Shown here: positions 4,960 to 7,114 of the stretch, in pieces | Numbering within the stretch: the stretch's first letter is position 1 | How the letters are laid out: every line of letters starts with the position of its first letter | Assembly (NCBI GenBank): GCA_964596105.1 | Contig: CAZQRT010000064.1 | Span: 1 to 7,114, forward strand | DNA from: CAJUOR01 sp964596105 | Lineage (GTDB): Bacteria; Bacillota_I; Bacilli_A; Erysipelotrichales; Coprobacillaceae | Length of the DNA stretch: 7,114 bases | Direction of reading: 5' to 3' | Position numbers and translations under genes: made by a program | Notes under the pieces: generated by a model | Seen by the model: only the letters and a program-made list of their open reading frames with translations | Told to the model about the DNA's origin: nothing | The model's database searches: none

Positions 4960-6391
4960 AAAGATGATCGCTTATACCCTGGGAAGAATGCTCTTACTGG
5001 AGGGCATTCTCATGTGTCTGCCGGGGCTGATCGCGGTCGGGTATCATGAGCCGAATATGGCGCTGGATTATTTTGGCTGCGCTTTGTTCAGCGGCCTTTG
5101 CGGGGTTCTGATCAGTTATAAGAAGCCCCGGGATGACCGCATTTATGCCCGTGAGGGTTATCTGATTGTGGCTCTGGCCTGGATCGCGTTATCGGTGTTC
5201 GGGGCTTTGCCGTTTGTGTTCAGCGGTGAGATTCCTTCTTATGTGGACGCTTTTTTTGAGATTGTCTCCGGTTTTACGACGACCGGTTCTTCGATTTTAA
5301 CGAATATTGAGGGTTTGTCGCATGCCTCGCTGTTCTGGCGGAGCTTTTCGCACTGGATCGGCGGCATGGGCATTCTCGTCTTTGTCGTCGCGGTTCTGCC
5401 TGATTCTTCGGGGTCTTCTTTGCATATTTTAAGGGCGGAGATGCCCGGTCCGATTGTCGGCAAGCTTGTCAGCAAGGTCAAGGCCACGGCGCAGATTCTT
5501 TACCGCATTTATCTGGCTATGACTCTTTTTGAGACATTGCTTTTGGTGCTGGGCGGGATGCCGCTGTTTGACAGCCTTTTGAATTCTTTCGGCACGGCGG
5601 GCACCGGCGGTTTCGCCATCAAAAACTCCAGTATCGCTTTTTATGACAGCGCATATGCCGATGCCATCATTACCATTTTCATGTTTTTATTCGGCGTCAA
5701 TTTCAATTTGTTTTATTTCCTTTTGATCGGGCATTTTCGTGAGGTCTTCAAAAATGAGGAACTGCGGGCTTATACCGGCATTGTGGCGGTCGCGATCGTT
5801 TTGCTGACATGCAATCTGTTTGGCTATTACGGCAATATCTTTAAGGCTTTGCGGTATGCCGCTTTCCAGGTGGTGAGCATCATCACGACGACCGGGTTTG
5901 TGACCGCGGACTACGGGCAGTGGCCGGTGTTCAGCCAGGCGATTCTATTGGTTTTGATGTTTATCGGCGCTTCAGCGGGCTCAACGGGCGGCGGCATGAA
6001 GGTGTCCCGGGTTTTGATCGGTTTCAAGAGCGCCAAGGCGCAGCTTTTAAAAGCGGTTCATCCGCGCCGTGTTCACGCGGTTTATTTTGAGGGCGAGAGC
6101 CTGAGCGAAGAGGTCATCAGCGGGGTGCACGCTTATTTTGTTTTCTATTTCATGATCCTGTTTTTATCGTTTCTGGTTTTATCCTTGCAGAATATTGATC
6201 TGCTTTCCGCTTTTTCCGCCACGGTAACCTGTTTGAACAATGTCGGGCCGGGGTTCAATATCGTCGGTCCGGTGGGCAATTTTTCCACCCTCTCCGATCT
6301 TTCCAAGCTCGTGTTGTGCTTTGACATGCTGGCGGGAAGGCTGGAGATTTTCCCGATGCTGTCGCTGTTTTTCCGGGATACAAGAGACTAG
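4952..6391 (+). CDS. trkH: Trk-type potassium uptake protein TrkH, membrane K+-translocating subunit
   Basis: The 479-residue integral membrane protein has the four-fold M1-P-M2 architecture of the TrkH/Ktr/HKT superfamily. The four selectivity-filter loops are visible: FTTTGSS (108-114), FGTAGTGGF (213-221), ITTTGF (311-316) and LNNVGPGF (428-435), each with its filter glycine. The loop after the third filter carries GASAGSTGGGMKVSR (339-353), the conserved intramembrane gate region with K350. AGRLEIFP (461-468) near the C-terminus is another family hallmark. I chose ATG 4952 (MNKKMIAYTLGRMLLLEG); GTG 4943 would add three residues and has no better ribosome binding site. The start lies 8 nt inside trkA, with only a weak GAGTG upstream, which suggests translational coupling. 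It works with TrkA to import K+ for osmotic and pH balance. Confidence 0.96.
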   Translation: MNKKMIAYTLGRMLLLEGILMCLPGLIAVGYHEPNMALDYFGCALFSGLCGVLISYKKPRDDRIYAREGYLIVALAWIALSVFGALPFVFSGEIPSYVDAFFEIVSGFTTTGSSILTNIEGLSHASLFWRSFSHWIGGMGILVFVVAVLPDSSGSSLHILRAEMPGPIVGKLVSKVKATAQILYRIYLAMTLFETLLLVLGGMPLFDSLLNSFGTAGTGGFAIKNSSIAFYDSAYADAIITIFMFLFGVNFNLFYFLLIGHFREVFKNEELRAYTGIVAVAIVLLTCNLFGYYGNIFKALRYAAFQVVSIITTTGFVTADYGQWPVFSQAILLVLMFIGASAGSTGGGMKVSRVLIGFKSAKAQLLKAVHPRRVHAVYFEGESLSEEVISGVHAYFVFYFMILFLSFLVLSLQNIDLLSAFSATVTCLNNVGPGFNIVGPVGNFSTLSDLSKLVLCFDMLAGRLEIFPMLSLFFRDTRD

Positions 6392-6404
6392 GTTCTTAAA
6401 GAAT

Positions 6405-6430
6405 AAGGCACGCATAAGCGTGTCTTTTTA
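6405..6430 (+). terminator. Rho-independent terminator of the trkA-trkH operon
   Basis: The stem GGCACGC (6407-6413) pairs with GCGTGTC (6418-6424), with one G-T pair and a 4-nt ATAA loop, and is followed by TTTTTATAA. It begins 15 nt after the trkH TAG stop. Confidence 0.85.
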
Positions 6431-6459
6431 TAACGGGTATAGAAACTTAAAAGTCAAAA

Positions 6460-6495
6460 AGAAAATCCTTTTGGTATCTGCCAAAAGGATTTTTT
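6460..6495 (-). terminator. Long hairpin terminator of the lipoprotein gene, possibly bidirectional
   Basis: A perfect 13-bp stem, AAAATCCTTTTGG (6462-6474) with CCAAAAGGATTTT (6481-6493), has a 6-nt loop. On the minus strand it is followed by CTTTTTGACTTTT, and on the plus strand by further Ts to 6495, so it could stop both directions. It lies 18-50 nt after the stop of the minus-strand lipoprotein gene and is the second hairpin met by trkH read-through. Confidence 0.85.
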
Positions 6496-6512
6496 ACAGC
6501 TGTTTGTTTTCT

Positions 6513-7114
6513 TTAGTCGTCGATACCGAAAGCATACTCGAGACGGTCATCAAGATTATCCATGCGGTCTTCCTGATACTCGATGGACCTTTCCGTGGAC
6601 CGGTACTGATCGAGGGTAATGAGCTGCCTTGAGTAGAGTCCTTCCAGTTCATTCTCGAGGACATCCAGCCGTTGTTCGAGCTGCTGGTCGGTCTGCTTTA
6701 AGTTAAAGTAAGTATTGATGTTACTTGGATTGCTTATGGCGCTTTCCGCGTCCCGGATATACTGGTCAACCTCTGATGTGATTTGACTCAACTGCTGCTG
6801 AACTCTCGTCAGACCTTCTGAGGTAGACGGCTGGCTAGGTGTTGTTGACTGGCTAGGTTGACTCGGGGTCGTAGACTGACTTGGCTGGCTCGGGGTAGTA
6901 GACTGACTAGGCTGACTAGGCGTCGTTGACTGGCTTGGCTGACTCGGCGTTTCCTCACTCGGCGTGTTCTGTTCACTCGGCGTCGTCGTCTCCTCATTAG
7001 GAGTCTGGGTCTCTCCGTTAGGATCCGTCGTAGCGGTCGTATTCAGCTGATCTTTCAGGGCCGCGATCTCTTTCTTTAACTCATCGATTTCCTGACTCTG
7101 GTTGGAGCATGCTA
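6513..7114 (-). CDS. Putative lipoprotein with coiled coil, TTPSQPSQS repeats and helical C-terminal domain (5' end cut off)
   Basis: One frame stays open on the minus strand from the window edge to TAA at 6513-6515, giving 199 visible residues. No start is inside the window. The visible protein begins Ala-Cys-Ser-Asn, as expected where a signal peptide II site (lipobox [L/V/I]-x-x-Ala-Cys) would be cut and the Cys lipidated; the codon before Ala ends in TA, so it could be Leu, Ile or Val. Next come a short coiled coil (about 6-23, with I9, L12, I16, L19, L23 in heptad spacing), a Thr/Glu/Pro-rich linker, five 9-residue TTPSQPSQS-type repeats (54-98), and an acidic, mostly helical C-terminal region (about 105-199) ending EYAFGIDD. 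The likely location is the outer face of the membrane, with the repeats as a flexible spacer through the wall. Function unknown. The signal peptide itself is not visible, so the lipoprotein call rests on the Ala-Cys and domain order. Confidence 0.82.
   Translation of the reverse strand, partial: ACSNQSQEIDELKKEIAALKDQLNTTATTDPNGETQTPNEETTTPSEQNTPSEETPSQPSQSTTPSQPSQSTTPSQPSQSTTPSQPSQSTTPSQPSTSEGLTRVQQQLSQITSEVDQYIRDAESAISNPSNINTYFNLKQTDQQLEQRLDVLENELEGLYSRQLITLDQYRSTERSIEYQEDRMDNLDDRLEYAFGIDD
6819..6953 (-). repeat. Five tandem 27-bp units encoding TTPSQPSQS
   Basis: The five units in reading order (minus strand) encode ETPSQPSQS, TTPSQPSQS three times, and TTPSQPSTS. Serine codons alternate AGT, AGC, TCA and TCT, threonine codons ACG, ACC, ACT and ACA, and one glutamine is CAA. 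The identical peptide units therefore differ at the DNA level. Degenerate TPSE copies precede the array (6954-6987). Confidence 0.9.

Noticed and set aside
1..6391. A functional link between MnmE (whose GTPase family is K+-dependent) and the trkA-trkH genes
   Set aside because: They are about 3.5 kb apart with four genes, two of them in the opposite direction, and terminators between them; nothing in the sequence connects them.
6513..6791. A separate 92-residue gene starting at TTG 6791
   Set aside because: The TTG encodes an internal Leu; the frame continues open upstream to the window edge and there is no ribosome binding site before 6791.
6819..6953. CRISPR array
   Set aside because: The repeats are contiguous 27-bp coding units without unique spacers and keep one reading frame.
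6809..6997. An Arg/Ser-rich 62-residue reading frame on the minus strand
   Set aside because: It is a frame-shifted reading of the TTPSQPSQS repeat region; the lipoprotein frame through the same DNA has a coherent domain order and a stop next to a terminator.

Overview
The window looks like a chromosomal segment of a low-to-mid GC Firmicute (Bacillota). The reasons are strong AAAGGAG-type ribosome binding sites, sigma-A-like promoter boxes, TAA/TAG stops, compact gene spacing and hairpin-plus-T-run terminators. The protein style (GH36 alpha-galactosidase, TrkA/TrkH pair, small A24 peptidase, Ser/Thr/Pro/Gln-rich lipoprotein) would suit a gut Firmicute such as an Erysipelotrichales member, but that rank is a guess. 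A block of exactly 100 Ns marks a scaffold gap, so this is a draft or metagenome assembly.

Layout from left to right: the 3' end of mnmE (tRNA modification GTPase, +); a convergent small A24-type prepilin peptidase (-) with its own terminator; a divergent GH36 alpha-galactosidase (+) interrupted by the N gap; a terminator that can serve both strands; a GNAT acetyltransferase (-); a divergent, overlapping promoter region; a small conserved-looking protein of unknown function (+); a potassium-uptake operon trkA-trkH (+) with its own strong promoter; a terminator; a second long hairpin; and a convergent, 5'-truncated lipoprotein gene (-) that runs off the right edge.

How the genes work together: only trkA-trkH is a clear functional unit. 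TrkA is the cytoplasmic nucleotide-binding gating subunit and TrkH the membrane K+-translocating subunit, and the two genes overlap by 8 nt. The unknown 127-residue gene just upstream may be co-transcribed with them. The alpha-galactosidase is cytoplasmic and stands alone here, with no visible sugar transporter or regulator. The other genes are single transcription units.

The least obvious gene is the lipoprotein at 6513-7114. It has no start codon inside the window. Read in one open frame to the edge it shows a lipobox-type Ala-Cys, a short coiled coil, five TTPSQPSQS-type repeats and an acidic helical C-terminal domain. I see no clear sign of a new defence, mobile or biosynthetic system; the region is mostly ordinary housekeeping and accessory metabolism.
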